Shown here: piece after piece, positions 17,225 through 26,729 of the stretch
Position numbering within the stretch: the first letter of the stretch is position 1
How the letters are laid out: every line of letters begins with the position of its first letter
Source: an uncultured Ferrovum sp.
GTDB lineage: Bacteria; Pseudomonadota; Gammaproteobacteria; Burkholderiales; Ferrovaceae
NCBI GenBank assembly: GCA_903905585.1
Contig: CAIVHB010000007.1
Location: forward strand, 37,515-101,514
DNA: 64,000 bases
Direction: 5' to 3'
Translations under genes and position numbers: made by a program
The notes under the pieces: model-generated
The model's database searches: none
Told to the model about the DNA's origin: nothing
Seen by the model: only the letters and a program-made list of their open reading frames with translations

Positions 17225-18490
17225 ATGGCAAGACCTAAAAACGCTTTCTATGCGCAGTCTGGTGGTGTCACCGCTGTGATTAATGCCTCTGCTTGTGGTG
17301 TTATTGAGACCGCAAGGAAATATCCCGAGACCATCGGCAAAGTCTATGCAGGACGAAATGGCATTCTTGGCGCGCTTCAAGAAGACCTGATTGATACCGG
17401 AAAAGAGTCTGATGCCGCCATTCGTGCCCTGCGCCATACCCCAGCAGGTGCTTTTGGCTCTGCGCGCTATAAGCTCAAAGGTCTTGATCAAAATCGCGCA
17501 GAGTATGAGCGATTAATTGAAGTATTTCGCGCCCATAACATTGGCTATTTTTTCTATAACGGGGGGGGCGATTCACAAGATACCTGCCATAAAGTCTCGC
17601 AAATTGGAGACGAATTGGGATACCCCGTGGTTTGTGTAGGTGTGCCTAAAACGATAGACAATGATTTGCCGTATACCGATTGTTGTCCTGGGTTTGGTTC
17701 TGTAGCGAAGTATGTAGCGACCTCTATTCGTGAGGCGGGTTATGACGTGGCCTCTATGGCAGCGACTTCCACAAAAGTTTTTGTGCTGGAAGTGATGGGC
17801 CGGCACGCTGGATGGATTACCGCTGCGTGCGGTTTGGCCACTGAGCAGGCGGGGGAAGCGCCTCACATTTTGTTGTTTCCTGAAATTCCTTTGGATCAAA
17901 AAGCCTTTCTTGCTCGCGTGAAAGAAGTGGTAAAGACACATGGCTTTTGTGTAGTGGGTGTCAGTGAGGGGATTCGCGATCTTGAGGGTAAATTTATTTC
18001 TGACAGTGGTCTGCGGGATGCTTTTGGGCATGCACAGCTGGGTGGAGTGGCCCCTGTGATTGCCAATCTGATTCGCTCTGAATTGGGTTACAAATATCAT
18101 TGGGCTGTAGCCGATTATCTGCAGCGCGCCGCCCGTCATTTGGCTTCAAAGACGGATGTCCGGCAAGCCTATGCGATGGGTAAGGCTGCAGTTGAACTCG
18201 CTGTGAAAGGGCACAACGCGGTGATGCCGACTATTGAGCGTATCTCTGATGTTCCCTACAAATGGAAGGTGGGTAAAGTGGGGCTGGCAGAGGTAGCCAA
18301 TCAGGAGCGGATGATGCCGCGCGACTACATCACGGCAGATGGTTTTCATATCACTGCAAAATGTAGACGCTATTTATCGCCCTTAATTGAGGGTGAAGAT
18401 TACCCTCCTTACCGCAATGGTCTGCCTGATTACGTGCGCTTGAAACTCAGTAGCGTGAAGAAAAAGCTCAATAAAGAGTTTAAGCCCTAA
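17225..18490 (+). CDS. pfp: Pyrophosphate-dependent 6-phosphofructokinase
   Basis: Reversible phosphofructokinase using PPi. 421 residues. NGGGDSQDTC replaces the GGDGS loop of ATP enzymes, and PKTIDND carries the Lys that marks PPi use in place of the Gly of PGTIDND. Also MGRHAGWIT. The PPi form works in both glycolysis and gluconeogenesis and is common in methylotrophs and some autotrophs of the Betaproteobacteria. It follows adk, which supports an energy-metabolism unit. Substrate specificity is inferred from these loop residues. Confidence 0.92.
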   Translation: MARPKNAFYAQSGGVTAVINASACGVIETARKYPETIGKVYAGRNGILGALQEDLIDTGKESDAAIRALRHTPAGAFGSARYKLKGLDQNRAEYERLIEVFRAHNIGYFFYNGGGDSQDTCHKVSQIGDELGYPVVCVGVPKTIDNDLPYTDCCPGFGSVAKYVATSIREAGYDVASMAATSTKVFVLEVMGRHAGWITAACGLATEQAGEAPHILLFPEIPLDQKAFLARVKEVVKTHGFCVVGVSEGIRDLEGKFISDSGLRDAFGHAQLGGVAPVIANLIRSELGYKYHWAVADYLQRAARHLASKTDVRQAYAMGKAAVELAVKGHNAVMPTIERISDVPYKWKVGKVGLAEVANQERMMPRDYITADGFHITAKCRRYLSPLIEGEDYPPYRNGLPDYVRLKLSSVKKKLNKEFKP

Positions 18491-18496
18491 GCTGAT

Positions 18497-19474
18497 TTAA
18501 GCGGGACGGAGGCGAAGATGCATCGCCTCTGTTGCGTTCACCAATTCTGATCGTATGCCAGGTTCAAAAGCCGCATGTCCTGCGTCTGCCACCACACAGT
18601 AATGTGCGCTTGGCCAAACTTGGTGAAGCTCATAGGAAGAAACCGCTGGGCAGACCGCATCATATCGACCCTGAACGATAAAACAGGGTAAATGCCGAAT
18701 GCGATCAATCCTATCAAGCAACGAATTATCAGGTAGAAAAATATGGTTCACAAAATAGTGCGCTTCAATTCGCGCAAGACTTAAGGCCACATTATCACTC
18801 GCGAAGTGGTTTTGAGTGGCTAGGCTTGGCAGCAGTGTGCTGCAGGCTCCTTCATAGGTTCCCCAAGCGCGCGCTGCGGGCATATGAATGGTTGGATCAG
18901 GGTTAGTCAAACGCTGATGGTAAGCCGTTAACAGATCATGACGTTCGGATTCCGGAATGTGACTGCTGAAGCGTTCCCACTGGTCTGGAAAGATATGGCG
19001 GAGACCATATAGGAACCAATCAATTTCAACGGGCCGGCATAAAAATATCCCGCGCAATATCAACCCTAGGCAGCGTTCCGGATGTGCCTCAGCATAGGCG
19101 AGTGCAAGGGTACTGCCCCATGATCCGCCAAACACCACCCATTGATTAATGCCCAAGGTTTTTCTGAGCAATTCGATATCGGAGATTAATAAGGGCGTTG
19201 TGTTATTGCGTAGTTCTCCAAATGGGCGCGAACGCCCTGCGCCGCGCTGATCAAAAATCACAATGCGATAGCGCGAGGGGTCGAAGAAACGGCGATGCTG
19301 AGGCCCTGAGCCCGCACCGGGCCCCCCATGCAGAAACACCACGGGTATCCCTTTAGGATTGCCTGATTCCTCCCAATACATGGAATGCAGGTCATCTAGT
19401 TGCAAATAACCTGAATCGCGTGAGGCGATTTCAGGAAATAGGGGGGTTAGTTCTGCCGGCTCCGATAAGGGCAT
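18497..19474 (-). CDS. pip: Proline iminopeptidase
   Basis: Alpha/beta-hydrolase that removes N-terminal proline from peptides. 325 residues, the family size. Oxyanion motif HGGPGAGSG at about 49-57, nucleophile Ser in FGGSWGSTLALAYA (about 115), a cap domain rich in Trp (about 150-250), and the catalytic His near the end in DAGHAAFEP. It is convergent with the phosphofructokinase gene and divergent from phaZ. Confidence 0.94.
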   Translation of the reverse strand: MPLSEPAELTPLFPEIASRDSGYLQLDDLHSMYWEESGNPKGIPVVFLHGGPGAGSGPQHRRFFDPSRYRIVIFDQRGAGRSRPFGELRNNTTPLLISDIELLRKTLGINQWVVFGGSWGSTLALAYAEAHPERCLGLILRGIFLCRPVEIDWFLYGLRHIFPDQWERFSSHIPESERHDLLTAYHQRLTNPDPTIHMPAARAWGTYEGACSTLLPSLATQNHFASDNVALSLARIEAHYFVNHIFLPDNSLLDRIDRIRHLPCFIVQGRYDAVCPAVSSYELHQVWPSAHYCVVADAGHAAFEPGIRSELVNATEAMHLRLRPA

Positions 19475-19696
19475 CGTTGACTCTTTATTATTGGTTTAAG
19501 AACTTTAATTTATTATGTGGTATTTTGCTGCACTGCGACAAATTTTTGCAATCTGATCGTGATATATTGTCAATGCGTTGGTTATTTTTTTGTGTCAAGC
19601 TAGGCTGACGCAAGACCTTGTTTATTCGTTTCGCTTAAAATCCATGTTTTTCCCTCTGGCTTAACGCGAAATTACTGATTGTAATCGAGAGGCCTC

Positions 19697-20917
19697 ATGC
19701 TATACGAACTCCATGAAATGCAGCACTCCTACTTTGCGCCTATCCGCGCGGTAGCGCAAACGGTAGTCAGTATGTACGGCCATCCCATCAGCCCACTGAG
19801 CTACTCACCGATCTCACGCGCGATTGCCGCGGGCTCAGAACTGATCTTGCGCACGACGCAACGTTACGACAAACCTGCTTTCAATATCAGCACCACAGAA
19901 TTTCAAGGACACACTGTAACCATCGAAGAAGAAGTCGTGATGGATAAAGCTTTTTGTCAGTTACGCCACTTCCGTAAGGTAGGTGTTAAAAAAGAAGGCC
20001 CTGTTGTTCTCATCGTGGCCCCTCTTTCCGGTCATTACGCAACCTTACTGCGCGATACCGTGCGCGGCTTTTTGCAGCACCATGACGTGTACATCACAGA
20101 CTGGAAAGACGCAAAAATGGTTCCCCTCTCTTTGGGTGAATTTGGATTTGATGATTACGTAAAGTACGTGATGGAGTTTCTGGAACACTTCCAGGGTAAG
20201 GCTCATGTTGTTTCTGTCTGTCAGCCCACTGTTCCTGTATTAGTTGCAGTGTCTCTCATGGCTGCGAAGTCATCCGCTTCGTTACCGAGATCTATGGTGA
20301 TGATGGGCGGCCCGATTGATGCCCGAAAAAGCCCAACGGCAGTGAATATTTTTGCTACTGAACACACCCTAGATTGGTTTGTTGGCCATTTGATTTACCC
20401 CGTGCCTTCAAAGTATCCAGGCTATTCGCGACGCGTGTACCCTGGATTTTTGCAACATACCGGGTTTGTTGCAATGAATCCGGGGCGTCATATTTCATCG
20501 CATCGTGATTTTTTCTATCATCTGATTCAAGGGAACGGTGATAGCGTGCATCATCACAAGACCTTCTATGATGAATACAATGCGGTGATGGATTTGCCGG
20601 CAAAATATTATATTGAGACCATCTCACGGGTATTCCAGCTGCAATCCTTACCTAAAGGTGAACTCGAGTCTTGCGGCCAACACGTTGATCCTAGTCGAAT
20701 CAAAACCACTGCGTTGTTAACGGTGGAAGGTGAACTCGATGATATTTCTGGGGGTGGACAGACTGAGGCAGCGCACGAACTGTGTACGGGTATTCCTAAA
20801 GATCACCATCTTCACATCACCGTTCCAGATGTAGGACATTACGGAATTTTTAGTGGTCGTCGTTATCGTGAAATTATCTATCCGCAGCTCGCGCAATTCA
20901 TCGCAAAGTACGATTAA
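19697..20917 (+). CDS. phaZ: Intracellular polyhydroxyalkanoate depolymerase
   Basis: Mobilises stored PHA (polyhydroxybutyrate) granules. 406 residues. The lipase-box position holds Cys175 in SVCQPTVP, the thiol nucleophile of intracellular PhaZ enzymes, and the C-terminal half contains VPDVGHYGIFSGRRYR with the catalytic His. The ATG at 19697 gives the typical MLYELHEMQHSYFAPIRA start. It lies 15 bases before phaM, so the genes for granule degradation and granule structure are paired. The PHA synthase is not in the window. Confidence 0.94.
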   Translation: MLYELHEMQHSYFAPIRAVAQTVVSMYGHPISPLSYSPISRAIAAGSELILRTTQRYDKPAFNISTTEFQGHTVTIEEEVVMDKAFCQLRHFRKVGVKKEGPVVLIVAPLSGHYATLLRDTVRGFLQHHDVYITDWKDAKMVPLSLGEFGFDDYVKYVMEFLEHFQGKAHVVSVCQPTVPVLVAVSLMAAKSSASLPRSMVMMGGPIDARKSPTAVNIFATEHTLDWFVGHLIYPVPSKYPGYSRRVYPGFLQHTGFVAMNPGRHISSHRDFFYHLIQGNGDSVHHHKTFYDEYNAVMDLPAKYYIETISRVFQLQSLPKGELESCGQHVDPSRIKTTALLTVEGELDDISGGGQTEAAHELCTGIPKDHHLHITVPDVGHYGIFSGRRYREIIYPQLAQFIAKYD

Positions 20918-20932
20918 GCTCAAGGAGTAGTC

Positions 20933-21349
20933 ATGAGTAAAGACGCCTCATCTAACGAAATTTTTGAAGCTTTTCAGCGCATGATAAATCCTATGGCTTT
21001 CCCTATGCAGAATTTGCTGATGGGAGGGATGAAGCTTGAGGATGTAGAGCGCAAAATCTCTGAATTGCAAACCGTGCATCACTGGTTATCCACCAACCTG
21101 GGTATGCTGGAATTGACCATCAAAACTTTGGAATATCAGAAGGCTTTGCTCACCCCAAGCAAGAAAGAGGGGACTGACGATGCAGCAGAAAACAAAGTTG
21201 AGAATCCTTTTATGAATCCCGCAATGTGGCCGTGGCCTTATGGTCAAGCTCATGCCCCAGCCCAAGAAGAAAAGAAAGAAACGCGTGCTGAAAAAACAGC
21301 TGAAGCCGCTTCATCAAAAACATCCAGACCCGGTAAAAAAGCGAGTTAA
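20933..21349 (+). CDS. phaM: PhaM-type PHA granule regulatory protein
   Basis: 138 residues. The N-terminal part contains the PHA-granule family segment FQRMINPMAFPMQNLLM followed by LQTVHHWLSTNLGMLELTI and TLEYQKALL, and the C-terminus is a Lys/Ala-rich tail. PhaM proteins activate PHA synthase and tie granules to DNA; the tail here could serve the DNA contact. The gene has a GAG/AAGGAG site upstream of its ATG and follows phaZ. Confidence 0.88.
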   Translation: MSKDASSNEIFEAFQRMINPMAFPMQNLLMGGMKLEDVERKISELQTVHHWLSTNLGMLELTIKTLEYQKALLTPSKKEGTDDAAENKVENPFMNPAMWPWPYGQAHAPAQEEKKETRAEKTAEAASSKTSRPGKKAS

Positions 21350-21864
21350 GTTTTCTCGCGTTTGACCCAACGGGTAAATTGCAAATGGAAAGCGTTTTTC
21401 ACATCTGCGGGGTGGTCAATGCATTCATCCTGAACCCATTGCGAATGATCGAAATCCGGGAAGTGCGTATCACCTTGGAGTTCTGTGCCAATCTCAGTGA
21501 TATGCAAGATGTCTGCGAGCGCTAGGAAGCGCGCGTAAACCTCGGCGCCACCAATCACGAATAGTTTGGGTGTCTGATGGGTTTGCGCCCAAGAGAGCGC
21601 ATCCTCGGGGCTTTGAACGAGGGTGTAGCCATCAAGCGCTAGATCGCTCTGGCGACTCATGACTAAATTCAGCCGGCCAGGAAGAGAGCGCCCAATGGCT
21701 TGCGCTGTTTTGCGGCCCATTAGAATGGGGTGTCCCATGGTCAGCGCTTTAAAGTAACGCAGATCGGCGGGTAAATGCCAAGGCATGGCATTGTCGTTTC
21801 CGATGACTCCGTTCCGTGTTCGGGCTACTACGATTTCTATCGTAGGACGATCTGTTTGAGTCAA
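21346..21864 (-). CDS. folA: Dihydrofolate reductase
   Basis: Reduces dihydrofolate to tetrahydrofolate. 172 residues. Motifs: ARTRNGVIGNDNAMPWHLPADL with the substrate-binding acid, MGRKTAQAIGRSLPGR, and FVIGGAEVYARFL. It lies just downstream of pqqE on the same strand; whether it is cotranscribed is unclear. It overlaps the end of phaM by four bases on the other strand. Confidence 0.94.
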   Translation of the reverse strand: MTQTDRPTIEIVVARTRNGVIGNDNAMPWHLPADLRYFKALTMGHPILMGRKTAQAIGRSLPGRLNLVMSRQSDLALDGYTLVQSPEDALSWAQTHQTPKLFVIGGAEVYARFLALADILHITEIGTELQGDTHFPDFDHSQWVQDECIDHPADVKNAFHLQFTRWVKREKT

Positions 21865-21888
21865 GTTTTGGGTTCCGGGTGCTTTGGA

Positions 21889-23052
21889 TTAGGCTGAAGG
21901 CTTACAAAACTCTTTGGAGTTTTGGTCTAGTCGGAATACCAGCGGACGCGTGATTTTAGGTTGCTCGCGTTCCGCATTCGCTACGGCATCCTCGACAGTG
22001 TAGTGGTGCGGTGCCAATTCGCATACGGGGTCGGTGTTTGTGGCATCGCCAGTCAGCAAATAGGCCTGGCAACGACACCCGCCGAAATCTTTTTCCTTGT
22101 CGGGGCAGGTTTTGCACGGGTCTTTCATCCAGCTGTTACCGCGATAACGATTGAACGCATCGCTGTCATGCCAAATCGTTTTCAGGCTGTGCTCTCGTAC
22201 ATTAGGAAAACGAATACCCGGAAGCATTTTAGCTTCATGGCAGGGCAGTACGGTTCCGTCTGGAGTGATCGTGACGAATACGGCACCCCATCCATTCATA
22301 CAGGCTTTAGGGCGGGATGCGTGGTAATCCGGTACTACAAAATACACCCGCATCTTATCGCCTATGCGTTCACGAAAACGCTGCACCGCTGCTTCAGCTG
22401 CTGTTAATTGGGCGCGAGTCGGGATGAGGTGATCACGGTTTAAAAATGCCCAGCCGTAGAACTGAGAGTTGGCTAGCTCTAGATAATCCACGCCGATGCT
22501 TTGAGCGAGTTCGAGAATCTTTTCGATGTGGTCAATATTCAGGCGATGAATGACCACATTGAGCACCATGGGGTAGTCATAGGCCTTAACGAGGTGAGCC
22601 ACTTTTTGTTTGAGCTCAAACGTTTTGGTACTGCCCAAGAAATCGTTTAATTCTTTGGTTGAGTCTTGAAATGAGACTTGAATATGATCTAAGCCTGCAT
22701 CTTTGAGTGCCTTGATCTTGGCTTCAGTCAGGCCGATACCAGAGGTGATGAGATTGCTGTAATAACCTAGTTTGCGACCTTCAGTGGCGAGTTCTATTAA
22801 GTCATCCCGCATTAAAGGTTCTCCGCCCGAAAAACCCAACTGTGCAGAACCCATAGCACGGCCTTCTTGCAGTACACGCACCCACTCTGCCGTACTGAGT
22901 TCTTTACCTGCCGAAGCGTAATCCAGTGGGTTTGAGCAATACACGCAGTGTAGCGGGCATTTATAAGTGAGTTCAGCCAGTAGCCAAAGTGGTGGACGAA
23001 TGACGACGCTCGAGGCGCCTTGGTCAGCGGTATTCAACCCAGCCTTGTCCAT
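21889..23052 (-). CDS. pqqE: PQQ synthesis radical SAM enzyme PqqE
   Basis: Forms the Glu-Tyr carbon cross-link in PqqA, the first committed step to pyrroloquinoline quinone. The ATG at 23052 (387 residues) is chosen since VIRPPLWLLAELTYKC then lies near the start; the open frame extends further but overlaps pqqD. Radical SAM cysteines are Cys32, Cys36 and Cys39 in CPLHCVYC. The C-terminal SPASM cysteines are in KACMNGWG, CHEAKMLPG, CKTCPDKEKDFGGCRCQ and VCE. It overlaps pqqD by 29 bases. Confidence 0.95.
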   Translation of the reverse strand: MDKAGLNTADQGASSVVIRPPLWLLAELTYKCPLHCVYCSNPLDYASAGKELSTAEWVRVLQEGRAMGSAQLGFSGGEPLMRDDLIELATEGRKLGYYSNLITSGIGLTEAKIKALKDAGLDHIQVSFQDSTKELNDFLGSTKTFELKQKVAHLVKAYDYPMVLNVVIHRLNIDHIEKILELAQSIGVDYLELANSQFYGWAFLNRDHLIPTRAQLTAAEAAVQRFRERIGDKMRVYFVVPDYHASRPKACMNGWGAVFVTITPDGTVLPCHEAKMLPGIRFPNVREHSLKTIWHDSDAFNRYRGNSWMKDPCKTCPDKEKDFGGCRCQAYLLTGDATNTDPVCELAPHHYTVEDAVANAEREQPKITRPLVFRLDQNSKEFCKPSA

Positions 23053-23311
23053 GCGCGATCTCCAAAAAGGAAAGTACCTCGGGCTCAAGGCCCTTGTGAT
23101 TAAAAGCAGTCTCGAGATCAGTCGTGATCTCTTGAACTGAACGCACGCCATCACAACGCTTTAAAATTTCCCCAGCGCTTTGATTGAGTTGCACCATGCC
23201 TTCGGGGTACAACAGCACATGCTTTTGTTGCACTTCTTCCCATTGCAAGCGAAACAGCTTTTTAATTGCGGGAATTGTTGTGCTTGCTGGTTTCATGGTG
23301 GGATCAGACAT
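23024..23311 (-). CDS. pqqD: PQQ synthesis peptide chaperone PqqD
   Basis: Small RiPP recognition element that presents PqqA to PqqE. The ATG at 23311 (95 residues) is chosen over the longer frame, which would run deep into pqqC; it overlaps pqqC by eight bases. Typical segments are [19 protein letters not shown] and [14 protein letters not shown]. It is a separate gene, not fused to pqqE or pqqC. Confidence 0.92.
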   Translation of the reverse strand: MSDPTMKPASTTIPAIKKLFRLQWEEVQQKHVLLYPEGMVQLNQSAGEILKRCDGVRSVQEITTDLETAFNHKGLEPEVLSFLEIAHGQGWVEYR

Positions 23312-24014
23312 GGCGCCCCGGGCGAATGACCAAGTTGGTCTCCATCGCATCGAGCATGGTCCACAATACATCTAGCTTGAACTGTAGAATATCCAGAGCG
23401 CGTTCTTGTAGGGGGCGAGTGTTGAAATACTGCAGCGTGATCGCAAGGCCGTGTTCAACGTCTCTGTTGGCTTGTTGCACCCGATTCTGGAAGTAGGTCA
23501 GGCCTGTTTGGTCGATCCATTTGTAATGGTCAGGCCAAGTTGCAAGGCGCTCTTTATGAATTTTAGGCGCAAACATTTCGGTGAGTGAAGAACAAATGGC
23601 TTCTTGCCAAGGGCGGGTGCGCGCAAAATTAGTGTAGGCATCCACCGCAAAGCGCACTCCCGGGAATACTCCTTTGAGTGAGGTGATCTCTTCGCGCTTT
23701 AAACCGGTTGCTTCACCTAATGTGATCCATGCTTCAATTCCGCCATCGGTGCCTTCCTGTCCGTCGTGATCGACAATACGTTTAATCCATTCACGGCGAA
23801 TTTCACGGTCCTCGCAATTCGACATAATTGCGGCATCTTTGCGGGGAATGCTGATTTGATAATAGAAACGGTTTTGTACCCAGGAACGAACCTGCTCAGG
23901 CGAACATTGACCACTGTTTAGCATCACATTGAAAGGATGGTTAATGTGGTATCCCGCGCCTTTTTCGCGCAGGCGGGCTTCAAATTCTTCTTTGCTCCAA
24001 GCAAGATCACTCAT
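23304..24014 (-). CDS. pqqC: PQQ synthase PqqC
   Basis: Oxidase that closes the second ring of PQQ in the last step without a cofactor. 236 residues, all alpha. [34 protein letters not shown] and [14 protein letters not shown] are typical of PqqC. Starts with ATG overlapping the pqqB stop (ATGA). Confidence 0.96.
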   Translation of the reverse strand: MSDLAWSKEEFEARLREKGAGYHINHPFNVMLNSGQCSPEQVRSWVQNRFYYQISIPRKDAAIMSNCEDREIRREWIKRIVDHDGQEGTDGGIEAWITLGEATGLKREEITSLKGVFPGVRFAVDAYTNFARTRPWQEAICSSLTEMFAPKIHKERLATWPDHYKWIDQTGLTYFQNRVQQANRDVEHGLAITLQYFNTRPLQERALDILQFKLDVLWTMLDAMETNLVIRPGRHV

Positions 24015-24925
24015 AGTTCGATTTCCATTCCGTCATAGGCGACTTCAATCCCCGCTGCATTGAGTTGCGCGCGTTCTTCTGAATCTTCATCCAAAATGGG
24101 ATTGGTATTGTTGATATGAATTAAAACTCTACGTTTATCCGGGAAACGCGCCAATTGTTCCATCATGCCGCCTGGGCCTGATTGGGGAAGGTGTCCCATC
24201 TGGCGGGCTAATTTATGGGCAATTCCTCTTCGCGCCATTTCATCGTCGGTCCAGCATGTACCATCAACGAGTAAACAATCCGCGGCTTGCCATGCGGCTT
24301 CCACTTTTTCGTCAATTTGAACAAGCCCTGGTGCATAGAACACTGTTTTGCCTGTGCGTTTGTCACGAATGCTCAAGCCTAGATTATCCCCCTCGTGCGG
24401 ATCATCGCGGTGGCTGGAGTAGGGAGGGGCTTTTCCGCTGACAGGAATAGGGCTGAATTCTAAGTCTTCCGCACCAATCGGACTAAATACATCTTCAGGT
24501 CGGAAGCCTATAGGATGCCAGCGGGGTTCGCAGTAATGCGTAAGCAACTTGAGAAGGGGATTTGTGACGGATAGATCATCGTGCACGGGTTCAGTGCAAT
24601 AGAGTTCTAGGATCTTGCCTTCACGCAGCATGAGTAAGCCGGTGGTGTGATCAATCTGGGCGTCCATCAGGACTACAGAAGAAATACCCGTGTCGCGAAT
24701 GGCGCGTCCGGGTTGTAGGGCAGGGAAGTGCTTAATTTGGGTGAGAATATCCGGAGAGGCATTGAGCAACACCCAGCGAATGCCATCCTGTGAGACTGCA
24801 ATAGAGGATTGGGTGCGTGCTTGTGCCCGGATGGTGCCTTTGCGCTGACCATCGCACATGGGGCAATTACAGTTCCACTGGGGAAACCCCCCTCCAGCGG
24901 CAGAACCTAGGACTCTAATTTTCAT
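24011..24925 (-). CDS. pqqB: PQQ synthesis protein PqqB
   Basis: Metallo-beta-lactamase-fold oxidoreductase of the PQQ pathway. 304 residues, normal length. [12 protein letters not shown] near the start carries cysteines typical of PqqB, then [13 protein letters not shown] in the metal site and [10 protein letters not shown] further on. It follows pqqA and the hairpin at 24943-24978. Confidence 0.95.
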   Translation of the reverse strand: MKIRVLGSAAGGGFPQWNCNCPMCDGQRKGTIRAQARTQSSIAVSQDGIRWVLLNASPDILTQIKHFPALQPGRAIRDTGISSVVLMDAQIDHTTGLLMLREGKILELYCTEPVHDDLSVTNPLLKLLTHYCEPRWHPIGFRPEDVFSPIGAEDLEFSPIPVSGKAPPYSSHRDDPHEGDNLGLSIRDKRTGKTVFYAPGLVQIDEKVEAAWQAADCLLVDGTCWTDDEMARRGIAHKLARQMGHLPQSGPGGMMEQLARFPDKRRVLIHINNTNPILDEDSEERAQLNAAGIEVAYDGMEIEL

Positions 24926-24942
24926 TTCTTTTTTGCTCTATC

Positions 24943-24978
24943 AAAAAAAACGCGGAAGCCCCTGAGGGCTCCCGCGTT
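24943..24978 (-). terminator. Attenuator-type hairpin between pqqA and pqqB
   Basis: On the minus strand ACGCGGGAGCCC pairs with GGGGCTTCCGCGT across a 3-base loop and is followed by T-rich sequence just before pqqB. A partial terminator here would let the peptide precursor be made in excess over the enzymes, as is known for other pqq operons. Confidence 0.8.
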
Positions 24979-24995
24979 CAGTACATGCTCCGGGA

Positions 24996-25070
24996 TTAGC
25001 GGGTAGCGATGTACATGGTTACTTCGAAACCGAAACGCAGATCGGTTGCAGCAGGTGTAGTCCAGGCCAT
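24996..25070 (-). CDS. pqqA: PQQ precursor peptide PqqA
   Basis: A 24-residue peptide, the substrate of the operon. It contains Glu16 and Tyr20 in the pattern E-V-T-M-Y, the two residues joined to form PQQ, and ends YIATR. AGGAGA lies six bases upstream of its ATG. It lies just upstream of the pqqBCDE genes on the same strand. Confidence 0.95.
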   Translation of the reverse strand: MAWTTPAATDLRFGFEVTMYIATR

Positions 25071-25086
25071 GTTATATCTCCTAATG

Positions 25087-25116
25087 ATTTTACTAATAAA
25101 GTCCGAGGTTTGTTAA
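25087..25116 (-). promoter_or_regulatory. Predicted pqqA promoter
   Basis: On the minus strand TTAACA (25111-25116) and TAAAAT (25087-25092) are 18 bases apart, giving a transcript that starts near 25080 and a leader of about 10 bases before pqqA. The -35 box has one mismatch to TTGACA and the -10 box is close to consensus. Confidence 0.5.
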
Positions 25117-25117
25117 G

Positions 25118-25129
25118 AACACCGGTGTT
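25118..25129. promoter_or_regulatory. Perfect 12-base palindrome upstream of pqqA promoter
   Basis: AACACCGGTGTT is its own reverse complement. It lies next to the predicted -35 box of pqqA, with its centre about 43 bases before the predicted start, a typical activator position. The divergent NarL-type response regulator is a candidate binder. Confidence 0.5.
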
Positions 25130-25294
25130 TGTTGTGCATCGCTTGTCAGGTAAAAATTTATCCGTGAACTGCTTTGCTATGTACGAACTATCCTCTAATC
25201 ATGTGCATGACCATAGGTAGGTTTCGCTCTATAGCGCCTAGTGATTTTCATTAGACCCAACATTCTGAACTCTAGGATCTAGGGCATCACAACA

Positions 25295-26695
25295 ATGGCT
25301 GGAGTATCATCCTTGGCCATGACCCTGCGTTCCCAAATAAATGTGTTCATCGCCCTGCTCATGGGCCTGTTTCTTGCCGCTGTCATCGCGTTAGAGGTGG
25401 ATGCTACACGCCGCAGTATTCGCGAGGAGATTGAGGCCTCTACCCGTATTACCTTACAGTTGTTGGGTACCGTGGTGGCGGATACGCAAGGACGAGGCGG
25501 AAACGTTTCGCCGCAACTGCTCACGAATTTTTTTCAGCACCTCGGGCGCGTGCGTGCCAACAGCATCAAACTGGAGGGTGCCGGCGGGCAAGTTTTTTAT
25601 GTATCCCCCCAATCTCATTATAAAGAAGGCCGTTATGCGCCTGCGTGGTTTGTTGACTTGGTTACCCCTGTTGTCTTGCCTACCCAAATTCGAATTGCGG
25701 GGGGCCTGATCACTGTGACGCCTGATCCTTCACGATCGGTGGTCGATGCTTGGGATGATTTATCAAGCCTGCTACAGCTGGGTTTAGCCTTTTTAGCTTT
25801 GGTACTCGGCTTGGTATTTATTATGGCGGGCCGTTTGCTCTCCCCCTTGCAGATGATTGTTTCTGGGCTGCAACAAATGGAACGGGGTGAGTTTCATGCG
25901 CGCCTACCGGCTTTTAAAGTGACTGAACTCAATAGTTTGGCGGAGAGTTTTAATCGCATGGCACAAGCGGTAGAGGAGAGTTTTACGCTTCGTCGAGAAT
26001 CTGCCCAACGCGCCGAAGAGCTTCGTGAGAATCGCGCCGTCACTGCCCTCATTCAACAACATGTTGAAGCCGAACGGCGGGCCTTGGCGCGCGAATTGCA
26101 TGATGAGCTTGGACAAGGTGTGACGGCTGTTCGAACGATTGCTTCATCGATTGCCCAACGGGCACATGAACGCGCTCCTGATTTAGAGGTCAATGCTTTA
26201 GCGATCGTTCAGGTCGCTGGCGAGATGTACGATGCCATGCACAGTATGGTGCGCCAACTCAGGCCCATTGCACTGGACAATCTTGGCTTAGCGGATGCCT
26301 TACGTGAGTTGGCGGCTAGCAGCCGACTGCGTAAGCCTGAACTTTCAGTGGATCTGGAATTGGGTGCCCATTTAGACGGCTTCGATGAGCACACTAACAT
26401 TACGGCTTATCGAATTATTCAGGAATCATTAACCAATGTGGCAAGGCATGCCGCAGCCGATACCGTGATTGTGCGTGTATCCCATCTTCATGAAAAAGCT
26501 TGCCTTCATATTGAAATCATCGATAACGGCTGTGGAATGGATCCACGGGCGATGAGCGATGAGAGAATGGGGGTAAGAGGGATGCGAGAGAGAGCAACAG
26601 GACTCGGTGGGCGATTTGAATTGCACTCTGCGCTGGGTGAGGGCGTCAGGATTGTTGTTGAATTACCCATTCATTCGGATCAGGGGGCATTGTGA
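25295..26695 (+). CDS. NarX/MxaY-type sensor histidine kinase
   Basis: Membrane sensor of a two-component pair. 466 residues from ATG 25295; ATG 25319 (8 codons later) is as likely. Membrane segments at about 17-33 and about 155-180 flank a periplasmic sensor of about 120 residues, then HAMP, and a HisKA_3 segment LARELHDELGQG with the phospho-acceptor His269 (long form), then the ATPase segments IIDNGCGMD and GVRGMRERATGLGG. It is divergent from pqqA. Regulators of this class (MoxYX-like) control methanol oxidation in some methylotrophs; the link here is inference from position. Confidence 0.88.
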   Translation: MAGVSSLAMTLRSQINVFIALLMGLFLAAVIALEVDATRRSIREEIEASTRITLQLLGTVVADTQGRGGNVSPQLLTNFFQHLGRVRANSIKLEGAGGQVFYVSPQSHYKEGRYAPAWFVDLVTPVVLPTQIRIAGGLITVTPDPSRSVVDAWDDLSSLLQLGLAFLALVLGLVFIMAGRLLSPLQMIVSGLQQMERGEFHARLPAFKVTELNSLAESFNRMAQAVEESFTLRRESAQRAEELRENRAVTALIQQHVEAERRALARELHDELGQGVTAVRTIASSIAQRAHERAPDLEVNALAIVQVAGEMYDAMHSMVRQLRPIALDNLGLADALRELAASSRLRKPELSVDLELGAHLDGFDEHTNITAYRIIQESLTNVARHAAADTVIVRVSHLHEKACLHIEIIDNGCGMDPRAMSDERMGVRGMRERATGLGGRFELHSALGEGVRIVVELPIHSDQGAL

Positions 26696-26729
26696 GTGTG
26701 CCTCAGGAATCCATAAGGAGATCCTAACC

